64,000 nt of DNA from Limnohabitans sp. MORI2. GTDB lineage: Bacteria > Pseudomonadota > Gammaproteobacteria > Burkholderiales > Burkholderiaceae_C. The number at the start of each line of letters is the position of its first letter. Position 1 is the first letter of the stretch. The stretch is from positions 1,488,001-1,552,000 of the forward strand of contig NZ_AP027058.1 of the NCBI RefSeq assembly GCF_027925025.1, written 5' to 3'. The notes beneath the pieces are model-generated. The model did no database searches and had not been told where the DNA came from. It saw only the letters and a program-made list of their open reading frames with translations. The translations under genes and the position numbers were made by a program. Below are positions 8,805-17,526 of the stretch, piece by piece.

Positions 8805-9329
8805 ATGTCCAACCTGACAACTGTTGAAGTCCGTCCCGCCACGATGCGCGACGCCGCCAAAATCGCCGAGCTGTACGCAGCCACCGCCAAAGAAGCTTTC
8901 AAAACCATGCAAACGGGCAGCAAAGTCTTGCCCGTACCCGAAGAAAAAAACACCGTTTACTGGCGCGAAGCTATTGAATTTGCTGAACCCCAAGTGCAAG
9001 TTGCCGTGGACGGCAGCAAGATTGTGGGCTTTGTGGGCTTTGACCGTTCACGTGACAAAGGCACGCCCAACACCATGGGTGAAATTTGGGACATCTATGT
9101 CGATGCCGCTTACTGGGGCCAAGGCGTAGGCCTGGCGTTGTGGGATGCTGCCCGTGAAGGCCTGCAAGACGAAGGCTGCACCCATGTGTCTATCTGGGTG
9201 CCCATCGCCAATGACCGCGCCATGCGCTTTCACGAACTGGCGGGTTTCAAACGCGAAATGTCGAGCGCCAAGACTGTGCCCATGGGCCCTGTCAAGGTCG
9301 AAGAGATTCGCCTAAAGCAATCGCTTTAA
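8805..9329 (+). CDS. GNAT-family N-acetyltransferase
   Basis: A 174-residue GNAT-fold protein. Strand-helix order is RPATMRDAAKIAELY at the N-terminus, then WDIYVDAAYWGQGVGLALWDAA (positions about 103-124), which carries the acetyl-CoA pyrophosphate loop (Q/R-x-x-G-x-G/A variant WGQGVG). The AND-AMRFHELAGF helix typical of the family's C-terminus follows. It transfers an acetyl group from acetyl-CoA to an amine; the substrate is unknown. It is 34 bases upstream of the J-domain gene and on the same strand, so it may head that operon. Confidence 0.85.
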   Translation: MSNLTTVEVRPATMRDAAKIAELYAATAKEAFKTMQTGSKVLPVPEEKNTVYWREAIEFAEPQVQVAVDGSKIVGFVGFDRSRDKGTPNTMGEIWDIYVDAAYWGQGVGLALWDAAREGLQDEGCTHVSIWVPIANDRAMRFHELAGFKREMSSAKTVPMGPVKVEEIRLKQSL

Positions 9330-9363
9330 TTTCTCAACCGCTGTCATTCACCAAGAGTTTCAC

Positions 9364-9648
9364 GTGTCTGAACACTACGCCGCCTTAGGTCTCAAAAGCG
9401 ATGCCTCGCTGTCGGACATCAAACGCGCGTTTCGCCAAAAAGCCTCGCAGTTTCACCCCGACCGCAACAGCGACCCCGATGCACCTGCACGTTTTCGTGA
9501 GGTGCAAGAGGCCTATGACGTGCTGTCAGACGACGACAAACGCAAAGCCTATGACGACAACCGTCGCCGTAACTTATTGGACGACCCCGCGCAAACTGCA
9601 CGCGAAATTTGGGGCGCGTATTTTCAGCAAGTGCTAAACCGCTCCTAA
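9364..9648 (+). CDS. Short J-domain (DnaJ-like) co-chaperone
   Basis: A 94-residue protein that is almost entirely a J domain. YAALGL opens helix I and the essential HPD tripeptide is H31-P32-D33, followed by the helix III-IV segment. It lacks the G/F, zinc-finger and C-terminal client-binding regions of DnaJ, so it is a class III J-protein that would stimulate DnaK ATPase at a specific client. The start is GTG at 9364. It leads three acidic proteins I do not recognise, which are the obvious candidates for clients or partners. Confidence 0.87.
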   Translation: MSEHYAALGLKSDASLSDIKRAFRQKASQFHPDRNSDPDAPARFREVQEAYDVLSDDDKRKAYDDNRRRNLLDDPAQTAREIWGAYFQQVLNRS

Positions 9649-9678
9649 CTCGCACGTACTGGCACAGGCCCACACACC

Positions 9679-10221
9679 ATGAGCATTTCTCCCTTTTTCC
9701 AAGAACTGCGCACGGCTTACCAAGCCGAGCTGGACGATCTGAACTCAGATTCAGAAGGCCACTACATCCTCGACAAGCGTTTGGCTGAAAAGCGCCAAGA
9801 GCTAGAGTTCCTGTTGCAGATGATGGATCTCAGCCCCGAGATGGTGGCTGTGGTGTTGCACCAAGCGTTTGAATTCCATGAGCCTGAGTTGATGGACCAC
9901 TTCATCACCTTAGACGCGGATGATTTGCTGAGCTGGGACACCTTGTCTGAAGGCGTGCGCATTGCACCTTGGGCACAACCCATCGTCGACAAAATCTTGG
10001 CCGAGCCTGTGGGCGCTTGGTTCATGAGCGTGGCCGCAGCCCTGGAGTACATGCACGGCACGCCGATGCGACGCAGCACGGGTGCCGCCGATGCCGATGA
10101 AGACTTGGAAAACGTCGAACGCGGCGACCAAGCCGAATCGGACGAAGAGCGCGAGGCCCGCGAACGCGAAGAAGCAGGCAACGCGTGGATGGTTGAACAA
10201 GGCTTCGACAGCAAAGAATAA
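9679..10221 (+). CDS. Uncharacterised acidic protein, J-protein operon
   Basis: I do not recognise this 180-residue protein. It has no signal peptide or membrane segment. The first 120 residues look helical and mixed in charge, with aromatic FFQELRTAYQAEL near the start. From about residue 125 it becomes a highly charged, low-complexity acidic tail (ADADEDLENVERGDQAESDE). It lies 30 bases after the J-domain gene and 12 before the next acidic protein. The shared acidic tails of the two genes suggest a common assembly or nucleic-acid mimicry, but that is inference. Confidence 0.7.
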   Translation: MSISPFFQELRTAYQAELDDLNSDSEGHYILDKRLAEKRQELEFLLQMMDLSPEMVAVVLHQAFEFHEPELMDHFITLDADDLLSWDTLSEGVRIAPWAQPIVDKILAEPVGAWFMSVAAALEYMHGTPMRRSTGAADADEDLENVERGDQAESDEEREAREREEAGNAWMVEQGFDSKE

Positions 10222-10233
10222 ACAGGTGACCCC

Positions 10234-10989
10234 ATGACCGACAAAACAAATGCCATTGCACTGATCACCAAAACACAAAGCCTCATCGCCGCAGGCGACA
10301 TCACAGGCGCAGAAGCGGCACTGGTCGAACTGGCCGATGCCGAAGGCGACCAAGCGCTGATGGTGGTGCTAGAGCAGCTGCCCCCCAAAGACATCTTGGC
10401 CGTGATTCGCGAGTACGACACCTCCAAAGAATCGGTCATCAACCTGCTGGTCACGCCCGAGCAATTTGCGCGTGCCGTGGTGATTGAAAAACAATACAAA
10501 GACCTCACACGAACCCACTTGCGCGGCATGATGAACTCCATCATCTTCCGCGAGGATGCCGACCCCATTGAGTTCCTCACCGCGATTGGTGATTTGGAAG
10601 GTGGCGCTGAAGCGCTGGCCGATTACTTCAGCGAAAAGTGGAGCCGCATCGAAGCCTTCGCCCGCACCGGCACGTTTGACACCATGGAAGACGACGGTGA
10701 CATGCTGTCTGAAAGCGCCCTGCTCGGCTCAGCCTATGTGAAGCCCCGCGTCGAAGAAGACGAAGTGGCCGACCAAGACTGGATGCAACTCGCGTGGATC
10801 TTGCGCCACAAAATTCCAGACCTCTTCATCGAAATGCTCTTGGTGCTGCGCGCCAAAGCACGCGCCTTTGATGCGGGCCTCTCTGACGAAGAAGAGGAAG
10901 AAGACGATGGCAAGGTCGAGACCAGCGCCACCGACCGCGGCCAAGCCACACCCGCTGCGCGTGACTCTGACGAAGAATCCGCGATCTAA
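10234..10989 (+). CDS. Uncharacterised acidic protein with Glu/Asp-rich tail
   Basis: A 251-residue soluble protein of no family I recognise. The N-terminal part has short Ala-rich helices (residues 8-40) reminiscent of helical repeats. The middle holds long amphipathic helices, and the C-terminus carries a run of Glu and Asp (SDEEEEEDDGK, about 217-227) followed by a disordered tail. It sits 12 bases behind the preceding gene and 14 bases before the next, so the three are cotranscribed. It has no catalytic motif I can identify. Confidence 0.7.
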   Translation: MTDKTNAIALITKTQSLIAAGDITGAEAALVELADAEGDQALMVVLEQLPPKDILAVIREYDTSKESVINLLVTPEQFARAVVIEKQYKDLTRTHLRGMMNSIIFREDADPIEFLTAIGDLEGGAEALADYFSEKWSRIEAFARTGTFDTMEDDGDMLSESALLGSAYVKPRVEEDEVADQDWMQLAWILRHKIPDLFIEMLLVLRAKARAFDAGLSDEEEEEDDGKVETSATDRGQATPAARDSDEESAI

Positions 10990-11003
10990 GCTGACTAGCC
11001 ACC

Positions 11004-12206
11004 ATGACGCAATCCATCGCCATCTTTGATGACCGCCCTTTCTTCGAAAAAGCGCTTGCCTACGGCGTGCAACATGGCATCTTGGACGCTGCAAAGTTAG
11101 AAGCCATTCAAACCGATGCGCCCAAAGGCATGGTGCAAATTGCGCGCTACTTTGGCAGCGAGTTTTTGCGCCCCGAGCTTGAAAAAGCCAAAGACCGCAT
11201 CGTCAATTTGGTCAGCCTCACGCTTGAAATTCAAAGCGGTGGCGACTTACGCAAAGCCGCTGAGCACTTGCGCGAGCACTCGTTCATGTCGCGCTCGAAG
11301 GCTGCATCAGACATGCTCAAAGCCCTCATCGTCATGCCGCAAAACACGCACTTTGGCATGAACGAGCATGGCGGCTTCAGCGACAAACACATCCCACACT
11401 TGGCCAAGTGGTCGCTCTGTAATTTGGCTGACTACCAAGCTGAGCTGGCCAAGCGCCAACAAGTGGCGCACGTCATCGACGCCGCCATTTGGATGGCCGA
11501 TCAACTGGGCTTGCACGCCGATGATTTAGAAGAAGCGGGCTGCGATGCCGAGGCCGTCATTCGTACGGCATTGCTGGCAGCTGCAACCAAACACAAAGAA
11601 ATGCCAGACTGGGTGGCCTTCCAAAAAATCATCGCCACCCTGCGCAAACCCAGTGCCACCAAAGCCATCAACTTGACTGCGCCTAAAAACCTGCCTGCCG
11701 AATTCAAAGCTGCCGTCGAACAAGTGCGACAAAGCGTTGAGGCTGACTTGCCCAAAATCTTGGATGCCAAACTCACACCGCAAAAGTTGTTCAACCAAAC
11801 GCCTGCTTTTGTAGGCCGCTACTTTTGGGTGGAAGACGGCTTGTCTGAGGTGGACCACTTTGACCGCCAAACTTCTGCCGCATGGTCCAAAGCCACGGGT
11901 GGCCACAGCGACGACAGCTCATTGCTCACCCTCTTCTTGTGCATTGCCACGGGCAGCACGGGCAAAACATTGCTGAGCGAAAAAACCGCTGCCACGCTGG
12001 TTCGCAAAATCCGCAAATCCGGCGTGCAGCCCGAACTGGCCACCGCGTTCATCCAAGCCAATGCACCGGCTGAACATCAAGACGATTACATCGATATGTG
12101 GGAGACCTTCATCGATGAATCACTCGACACGCTGGCCAGTGACCACGACTACAAACTGCATGATGCACTGGCGCTGCTGCGCCGCGAGTGCAACGTCGCT
12201 GAATAA
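11004..12206 (+). CDS. Uncharacterised 400-residue helical protein, J-protein operon
   Basis: A soluble, mostly helical protein without recognisable domain, signal peptide or membrane segment. It begins MTQSIAIFDDRPFFEKALAY and ends LALLRRECNVAE. It has few cysteines and no visible nucleotide-binding loop. It is the last of three unknown proteins behind the J-domain gene, and the DTW-domain tRNA modification gene begins 3 bases after its stop, so translation is probably coupled. I can offer no function. Confidence 0.7.
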   Translation: MTQSIAIFDDRPFFEKALAYGVQHGILDAAKLEAIQTDAPKGMVQIARYFGSEFLRPELEKAKDRIVNLVSLTLEIQSGGDLRKAAEHLREHSFMSRSKAASDMLKALIVMPQNTHFGMNEHGGFSDKHIPHLAKWSLCNLADYQAELAKRQQVAHVIDAAIWMADQLGLHADDLEEAGCDAEAVIRTALLAAATKHKEMPDWVAFQKIIATLRKPSATKAINLTAPKNLPAEFKAAVEQVRQSVEADLPKILDAKLTPQKLFNQTPAFVGRYFWVEDGLSEVDHFDRQTSAAWSKATGGHSDDSSLLTLFLCIATGSTGKTLLSEKTAATLVRKIRKSGVQPELATAFIQANAPAEHQDDYIDMWETFIDESLDTLASDHDYKLHDALALLRRECNVAE

Positions 12207-12209
12207 GCT

Positions 12210-12932
12210 GTGCCTCACGCTGTTTCTCGTTTACGCGCAGCCCGCCTCACCCGCAGCGTCAAACCCTTTCTAGCCCGAGGCGGCCCTAAAGGTGAACGCT
12301 GCAGCGGCTGCCGCTTGGTCCCCTCGCACTGCATCTGTGCTCTGAGACCCGACGTGCCCACACGCGCAGGCATGTGTTTGCTCATGGCCGACATCGAGCC
12401 ACTCAAACCCAGCAACACCGGCTGGTTAATTGCCGATGTGGTAGCTGACACCTTTGCCTTTGGATGGGCGCGTACCGAAGTTGCCCCTGCACTGTTGGCG
12501 TTGCTGAACAATCCGCAATGGCAACCCTATGTGGTGTTCCCTGCTGAGTTTGCCGATGACACACGCGTTGTGCATGAGCTAACGCACAACGACAACAAGC
12601 GCCCCTTATTTATCTTGTTAGACGGCACGTGGGACGAATCCCGCAAGATGTTTCGCAAAAGCCCCTATCTGCAAAACTTCCCAGTGCTCAGCCTGCACCC
12701 CGAACAACTCTCACGCTACAAACTGCGTCGTGCTCAAAGCGAAGCGCACCTGTGCACCGCCGAAGTGGGTGCGATGTGCTTGGCGCTGGCCGAGGACACG
12801 CAAGCCGCCGAAGCCCTCAACGCCTACTTTGAAGTGTTCACCGAGCACTACCTCAAAGCCAAGCAACAACTGCCCGTCGATTTGGCAGATGACGTGCATC
12901 TGCGATTGCAGGCAGCCACCCACGCCGCGTGA
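12210..12932 (+). CDS. DTW-domain tRNA-uridine aminocarboxypropyltransferase (TapT-like)
   Basis: A 240-residue DTW-domain protein. Members add the 3-amino-3-carboxypropyl group from S-adenosylmethionine to uridine, giving acp3U in tRNA. A zinc-binding Cys cluster CSGCRLVPSHCIC is near residue 32, and the family-defining D-G-T-W stretch is in LLDGTWDESRKM. The start is a GTG only 3 bases after the previous stop, with no separate Shine-Dalgarno sequence, consistent with translational coupling. The position acted on (U47 or U20) cannot be told from sequence alone. Confidence 0.85.
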   Translation: MPHAVSRLRAARLTRSVKPFLARGGPKGERCSGCRLVPSHCICALRPDVPTRAGMCLLMADIEPLKPSNTGWLIADVVADTFAFGWARTEVAPALLALLNNPQWQPYVVFPAEFADDTRVVHELTHNDNKRPLFILLDGTWDESRKMFRKSPYLQNFPVLSLHPEQLSRYKLRRAQSEAHLCTAEVGAMCLALAEDTQAAEALNAYFEVFTEHYLKAKQQLPVDLADDVHLRLQAATHAA

Positions 12933-12947
12933 ACGACAATCAAGACT

Positions 12948-13886
12948 ATGGCTATTCAATGGTTCCCCGGACACATGCACCTCACGCGCAAGGCGATTGG
13001 GGAGCGCATCAAAGAGATTGACGTTGTCATCGAAATGCTCGACGCCCGTTTGCCGGGTTCTAGCGCCAACCCGATGCTGGCCGAGCTGATCAAAAGCAAG
13101 CCCGCGCTCAAGATTTTGAGCAAGCAAGATTTGGCAGACCCAGCCCGCACCGCCTTGTGGCTGGCCCACTACAACGCCATGCCCGGTGTGCGTGCCATTG
13201 GCTTAGACACCAGCATGACGTCCCCCGCCAAAGCGCTGATTGATGCTTGCCAACAACTCGCCCCCAACCGTGGCGGCATGGTCAAACCCATGCGCGTGCT
13301 CATTTGCGGCATTCCCAACGTGGGCAAGTCCACCCTCATCAACACACTCAAAGGCAAACGCGCGGCCAAGACGGGTGACGAAGCTGGCGTGACCAAAACC
13401 GAGCAACGCATTGCCTTGGCCGATGACTTTTATTTGTACGATACCCCCGGCGTGCTCTGGCCACGCATCATCGTCGAGCAAAGCGGCTTCAACCTCGCGG
13501 CCAGCGGCGCGATTGGCGTGAACGCGTTTGACGAAGAAACCGTCGCGCTTGAGCTGCTCAACTACCTCATTCCCCACTACCCCAACGAACTCAAACAGCG
13601 CTACTCCATCGACGACGTGGCCAGCCACACCGATGAAGAAATGTTGGAGGCCATTGGCCGCAAACGCGGCGCGGTGCAAAGCGGTGGGCGTATTAACCTC
13701 ACCAAAGCCGCGCACATCGTCATTCACGATTTCCGCTCAGCCGCATTGGGCCGTGTCACGCTAGAAACGCCAGAAGAATTTGCAGCTTGGTTAGCCGAAG
13801 GCAAACAAGCCGATGCCGAACGCGCTGTGCGTAAAGAAGCAATTGAGAAAAACAAGAAAACGGCGTTCAAATCTAAGAAGCGTTGA
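12948..13886 (+). CDS. ylqF: Ribosome biogenesis GTPase, YlqF/RbgA type
   Basis: A 312-residue circularly permuted GTPase. Motifs occur in the order G4 (SKQD, 58-61), G1 (GIPNVGKST, 121-129), then G3 (DTPG, 165-168), the diagnostic arrangement of the YlqF/YjeQ/YawG class. The N-terminus WFPGHMHLTRKAI is the YlqF hallmark. In Bacillus the family matures the 50S subunit. The C-terminal tail is Lys-rich, fitting rRNA contact. It starts 15 bases after the DTW gene and is followed 12 bases later by an exonuclease, making an RNA-themed operon. Confidence 0.9.
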   Translation: MAIQWFPGHMHLTRKAIGERIKEIDVVIEMLDARLPGSSANPMLAELIKSKPALKILSKQDLADPARTALWLAHYNAMPGVRAIGLDTSMTSPAKALIDACQQLAPNRGGMVKPMRVLICGIPNVGKSTLINTLKGKRAAKTGDEAGVTKTEQRIALADDFYLYDTPGVLWPRIIVEQSGFNLAASGAIGVNAFDEETVALELLNYLIPHYPNELKQRYSIDDVASHTDEEMLEAIGRKRGAVQSGGRINLTKAAHIVIHDFRSAALGRVTLETPEEFAAWLAEGKQADAERAVRKEAIEKNKKTAFKSKKR

Positions 13887-13898
13887 GATCAGTCACAC

Positions 13899-14492
13899 AT
13901 GACACAACGCCGCGACACCCCCGACAAAGAAGCCATCGCCCTGCTTCCAGAGTTTCCTCGTTTGGGGCTTGACCGCATCACCTTGGTCAACACCGGCCAA
14001 CAAGCGCAGCAGGCTCACGATGCGTTGATTGCCTCACAAGCTTGGGGCTTTGACACTGAATCGAAGCCCACCTTTCGCGTGGGCGAAGCATCTGATGGCC
14101 CGCATGTGTTGCAACTCGCCACGGGCGAACGCGCTTGGGTGTTTCAGCTGCACGACCCCGAGTGCCGCGCTGTCGCTGCCGACTTGTTAGCGCGCGAAGG
14201 CATTGCCAAAGCAGGCTTTGGTTTGGGCGACGACCGCAAACGCATCATCCAAAAATTTGGTGTGGAGCCTGCGGGCATTTTGGAACTGAACACCATTTTC
14301 AAAGCCCAGGGCTATCGCAAAGAAATGGGCGTCAAAGGCGCAGTGGCTGTGCTGTTCAACCAGCGTTTTCAAAAGTCAAAAAAGGCCGGCACCAGCAATT
14401 GGGCCAATTTGCGCTTGAGCGCATCGCAGCTGGTTTACGCCGCCAACGATGCGTATGCCGCCTATCGCGTGTGGGAAGCTTTGAAGCTTTAA
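13899..14492 (+). CDS. RNase D-like 3'-5' exonuclease
   Basis: A 197-residue DEDDy exonuclease domain. ExoI is WGFDTESKP (D52, E54). ExoIII is YAANDAYAAY at 180-189, with the Tyr-x3-Asp spacing of DEDDy enzymes (Y180, D184). There are no HRDC domains, so it is smaller than RNase D and closer to the stand-alone 3'-5' exonuclease group. It is the last gene of the J-protein/TapT/YlqF run. RNA is the likely substrate given its neighbours, but DNA is not excluded. Confidence 0.85.
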   Translation: MTQRRDTPDKEAIALLPEFPRLGLDRITLVNTGQQAQQAHDALIASQAWGFDTESKPTFRVGEASDGPHVLQLATGERAWVFQLHDPECRAVAADLLAREGIAKAGFGLGDDRKRIIQKFGVEPAGILELNTIFKAQGYRKEMGVKGAVAVLFNQRFQKSKKAGTSNWANLRLSASQLVYAANDAYAAYRVWEALKL

Positions 14493-14518
14493 AACCTTTA
14501 TCAACACGGTGTCTCGTG

Positions 14519-14539
14519 TGTGTCTGCACGCAGGACACA
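14519..14539. promoter_or_regulatory. Imperfect inverted repeat upstream of FAH-family gene
   Basis: TGTGTC-TGC (14519-14527) and GCA-G-GACACA (14530-14539) form an inverted repeat with one bulged base, in the 105-base gap before the FAH gene. No T-run follows, so it is more like an operator than a terminator. No regulator is adjacent. Confidence 0.3.
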
Positions 14540-14597
14540 TCCCTCCTAAGATGTTTTAAATTGGTCCAAGACAAACCATTCATCTCAGGAGAACACT

Positions 14598-15470
14598 TTG
14601 CGCATCGCTACTTTCAAGCTCAACGGTCAACGCCACGTCGGCCAAGTTTCTGCAGACGGCAAACACGTCACCGCGTTTGCGCTCACCGAAGACCAAGCCC
14701 ATCACGGCGCGCAGCCCATCATCGATGCACTCGCCGCTGGACATGCGCTGCCTGAGCTGGCAGGCACACCACACGACATCACACACGTGCACCTCGAAGC
14801 GCCCTTGCCTATTCCGCGCCGCAACGTGTGGTGCGTGGGCCGCAATTACCACGCACACGCCAAAGAGCTGCAAGCCTCAGTCTTCAAAGACAGCAACACA
14901 GACACCAAAGCATGGCCCATCGTCTTCACCAAAGTGCCCGAGTGCGTGGTCGGCCCAACTGACGATGTGCACCTGCCAGGTGCAGCCATCTCCGAACAAA
15001 TTGACTACGAAGCTGAATTGGCCGTGGTGATTGGCAAGGGCGGCAAGAACATCACCCAGGCTGACGCCATGAGCCATGTGTTTGGCTACACCGTGGTCAA
15101 CGACGTGACCGCACGCGATGTGCAAATGCGCCACCAACAATGGGACATGGGCAAGTCGTTTGACACCTTCTGCCCCATGGGTCCGTGGATCGTTACGGCT
15201 GACGAAGTCGATGGCCGCAACACCCGCGTGCGCTGCTGGGTGAATGGCGAGCTACGCCAAGACGGCCCCACAGAGAACATGATTTTCGACATCCCCACCT
15301 TGATCGAAACCATCTCACGCGGCATCACGCTCTACCCTGGTGACGTCATTGCCACGGGTACACCAGCCGGTGTGGGCATGGGCCTCAACCCTCCCCGCTA
15401 CATCGCCAAAGGTGATGTGATCCGCGTCGAGATTGACGGCGTGGGCAGCATCGAAAACCGCTTCGTTTAA
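14598..15470 (+). CDS. Fumarylacetoacetate hydrolase family protein
   Basis: A 290-residue FAH-superfamily enzyme. It has the acidic metal ligands in YEAELAVVIG (E138, E140), the GRNYHAHAKEL loop (81-91), VNDVTARD, and the C-terminal GDVIATGTPAGVGM. Members hydrolyse or decarboxylate fumarylpyruvate-, acetopyruvate- or oxopent-4-enedioate-type substrates, using Mg or Mn. The start is TTG behind a strong CAGGAG site. Two Bug-type binding proteins follow, suggesting that a carboxylic acid is taken up and then cleaved, though the compound is unknown. Confidence 0.87.
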   Translation: MRIATFKLNGQRHVGQVSADGKHVTAFALTEDQAHHGAQPIIDALAAGHALPELAGTPHDITHVHLEAPLPIPRRNVWCVGRNYHAHAKELQASVFKDSNTDTKAWPIVFTKVPECVVGPTDDVHLPGAAISEQIDYEAELAVVIGKGGKNITQADAMSHVFGYTVVNDVTARDVQMRHQQWDMGKSFDTFCPMGPWIVTADEVDGRNTRVRCWVNGELRQDGPTENMIFDIPTLIETISRGITLYPGDVIATGTPAGVGMGLNPPRYIAKGDVIRVEIDGVGSIENRFV

Positions 15471-15531
15471 AACTAAAAAAGCAGGCAAGCATGCACTTGA
15501 CCTGCTAGCGAACAACCGAAGGAGACAAGAC

Positions 15532-16509
15532 ATGGAACGACGTCAACTGATTCGCGCCGGACTCAGCGCTGCCATGGCTGTTGCATTCAGCTTCAGCGCT
15601 TTCGCACAGAGCTATCCCACGAAACCCATCACCATGGTCGTGCCCTTCCCGCCGGGCGGTGTGGCTGACACGGTGGGCCGACCTGTGGCTGAAGCCATGT
15701 CGCGCTACTTGAAGCAACCCATCGTGGTGGAAAACAAAGGTGGCGCAGGTGGTGGCATTGGCATGGCGCAAGTGGCCAAGTCCAAGGGCGATGGCTACAC
15801 CGTGCTCATGTCGCTGTCCTCACTCGTGGTGCTGCCTGAAGCAGACAAAATTTTGCAGCGTGCCCCGCTGTATCAGGTGAACCAACTCAAGCCCATTGCA
15901 CGCTTCACCGCTGACCCCACCGTGCTGGTGGTGCGCGCTGACAGCCCTTGGAAAACTTATGCCGAATTCATTGCGTACGCCAAGGCCAATCCAGGAAAAA
16001 TTTCGTTTGGTTCGTCTGGTAACTACGGCACCATGCATGTGCCGATGGAGCAGCTCAAGTCGGCCACGTCTACTTTCATGCTGCATGTGCCCTACACCGG
16101 GGCTGCCCCTGCAGTGTTGTCGTTGCTCGGTGGGCAAATCGACGCTGTCTCCACGGGGCCTGCCAGCGTGAAGCAACAAATTGCTTCCGGCAAGCTGCGT
16201 GCCTTGGCGCATTGGGGTGAAGGCCGCTTGGCCAGCATGCCCGAAGTGCCTAGCTTCAAAGAGTTGGGCGTGCCCATTCAATACTCGCAGTGGTCGGGCA
16301 TGTTTGTGCCTGCCGACACGCCTGCCGCCGTGATCGACAGCTTGCGCCAAGCCGCCAAGTTTGCCGCGCAAGACCCACGGGCCGTGGCTGCACTCACAGC
16401 CTCTGGCACCTCGTTCATGTACCAAGATGCCGCTGACTTTGAGCGCTTCGTGCAAGCCGATGCCAAAGAAATGACAGCCCTCGTGACACGCATTGGCAAA
16501 GTTGACTAA
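15532..16509 (+). CDS. Bug/TctC tripartite tricarboxylate-type substrate-binding protein
   Basis: A 325-residue periplasmic protein with an N-terminal signal sequence (RRQLIRAGLSAAMAVAFSFS, Ala-x-Ala cleavage before QSYPTKPI). The mature start S-Y-P-x-K-P-I and VPFPPGGVADTVGR are classic Bug-family features. The ATG at 15532 follows AAGGAGAC and is preferred to an upstream in-frame start inside the FAH gene. No TctA or TctB membrane components lie nearby, as usual for the expanded Bug families of Burkholderiales. The ligand is unknown; carboxylates are typical. Confidence 0.9.
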   Translation: MERRQLIRAGLSAAMAVAFSFSAFAQSYPTKPITMVVPFPPGGVADTVGRPVAEAMSRYLKQPIVVENKGGAGGGIGMAQVAKSKGDGYTVLMSLSSLVVLPEADKILQRAPLYQVNQLKPIARFTADPTVLVVRADSPWKTYAEFIAYAKANPGKISFGSSGNYGTMHVPMEQLKSATSTFMLHVPYTGAAPAVLSLLGGQIDAVSTGPASVKQQIASGKLRALAHWGEGRLASMPEVPSFKELGVPIQYSQWSGMFVPADTPAAVIDSLRQAAKFAAQDPRAVAALTASGTSFMYQDAADFERFVQADAKEMTALVTRIGKVD

Positions 16510-16534
16510 ACCTTCCACATCACGGAGACATCAC

Positions 16535-17503
16535 ATGATTCAACTGCCACGTTCGCTCAAACTCATCGCCGTTGCTTTGGCGCTTGGCTGTGGCCTTGCT
16601 CACGCGCAAAGCTACCCCAACCGTCCCGTGAAAATCGTCGTGCCATTTGCTGCAGGCGGTCCTGCTGACAACTACGCCCGCTTCATGGCGCAACGCTTGA
16701 GCGATGAGCTCAAGCAACCCTTTGTGATTGACAACAAGCCTGGCGCTGGCTCCATCATCGGCACAGACTTCGCAGCCAAGTCACCCGCTGACGGCTACAC
16801 CTTGTTGATGATGTCGAACGCTCACACCGTCAACGAGTCGCTCATCCCCAACAAGCCCTTTGGTTTGATGAAAGACTTTGTGGGCATTGCGCCCGTGAAC
16901 TACTCCAACTTGCTGCTGGTGGTTCACCCCTCTGTGCCAGTGAAAAACGTGGCCGAACTCGTGGCCTTGGCCAAGTCCAAACCGGGCAAGCTCAACTACG
17001 CCTCGTCTGGCAACGGCACGCCGTACCACATGGCGGGCGAGCTGTTCAAACACATGGCCGGCATCAACATGACGCACATCCCCTACAAGGGCAGCTCGGG
17101 TGCTCGCACCGACATCGTGGGCGGCCAAGTCGATGTGATGTTTGACGCCGAAACCACCATGGCTGAATTTGCGCGTAACGGCCAAGTGCGCATGCTGGGC
17201 GCCACAGGCGCTGCACGCTCTACCAACTTGCCTGATGTCCCCACCGTGGCTGAAACCGTGCCCAAATACGAAGCCACCATTTGGTTAGGCATCATGGCCC
17301 CCAAAGGCACGCCCGCTGACATCGTGAACAAGCTCAACGCTGAGATGCGCAAGATCGTCAACAACCCAGACGTCAAAGCTGCTTGGGCCAAACAAGGCGC
17401 TGTGCCCATGTCGATGACCGTGGCTGAGTTTGACCAATACCTCAATGCCGACATTGCCAAGTGGGCAAATATCGTCAAAGTGTCGGGCGCAAAAGCCGAC
17501 TGA
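16535..17503 (+). CDS. Second Bug/TctC substrate-binding protein
   Basis: A 322-residue paralogue of the previous gene, with its own signal peptide (LKLIAVALALGCGLAHA) and mature start QSYPNRPVKIVVPFAAGGPADNYAR. It begins 25 bases after the preceding stop with a GGAGAC site. Two adjacent but clearly diverged Bug genes suggest they bind different ligands or serve different transporters or sensors. No membrane permease is encoded in the window. An unusual ModA-like protein follows 23 bases later. Confidence 0.9.
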   Translation: MIQLPRSLKLIAVALALGCGLAHAQSYPNRPVKIVVPFAAGGPADNYARFMAQRLSDELKQPFVIDNKPGAGSIIGTDFAAKSPADGYTLLMMSNAHTVNESLIPNKPFGLMKDFVGIAPVNYSNLLLVVHPSVPVKNVAELVALAKSKPGKLNYASSGNGTPYHMAGELFKHMAGINMTHIPYKGSSGARTDIVGGQVDVMFDAETTMAEFARNGQVRMLGATGAARSTNLPDVPTVAETVPKYEATIWLGIMAPKGTPADIVNKLNAEMRKIVNNPDVKAAWAKQGAVPMSMTVAEFDQYLNADIAKWANIVKVSGAKAD

Positions 17504-17526
17504 CCACCACACACAGAAAGAACACC

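Noticed and set aside
9364..9648. J-domain gene as full-length dnaJ
   Set aside because: At 94 residues it lacks the Gly/Phe, zinc-finger and C-terminal domains; it is a class III J-protein, not DnaJ.
9762..10580. Minus-strand Ser-rich open frame (272 codons)
   Set aside because: Antisense to the two acidic proteins; the Ser/Arg runs are the reverse complement of Glu/Asp and Gln codons.
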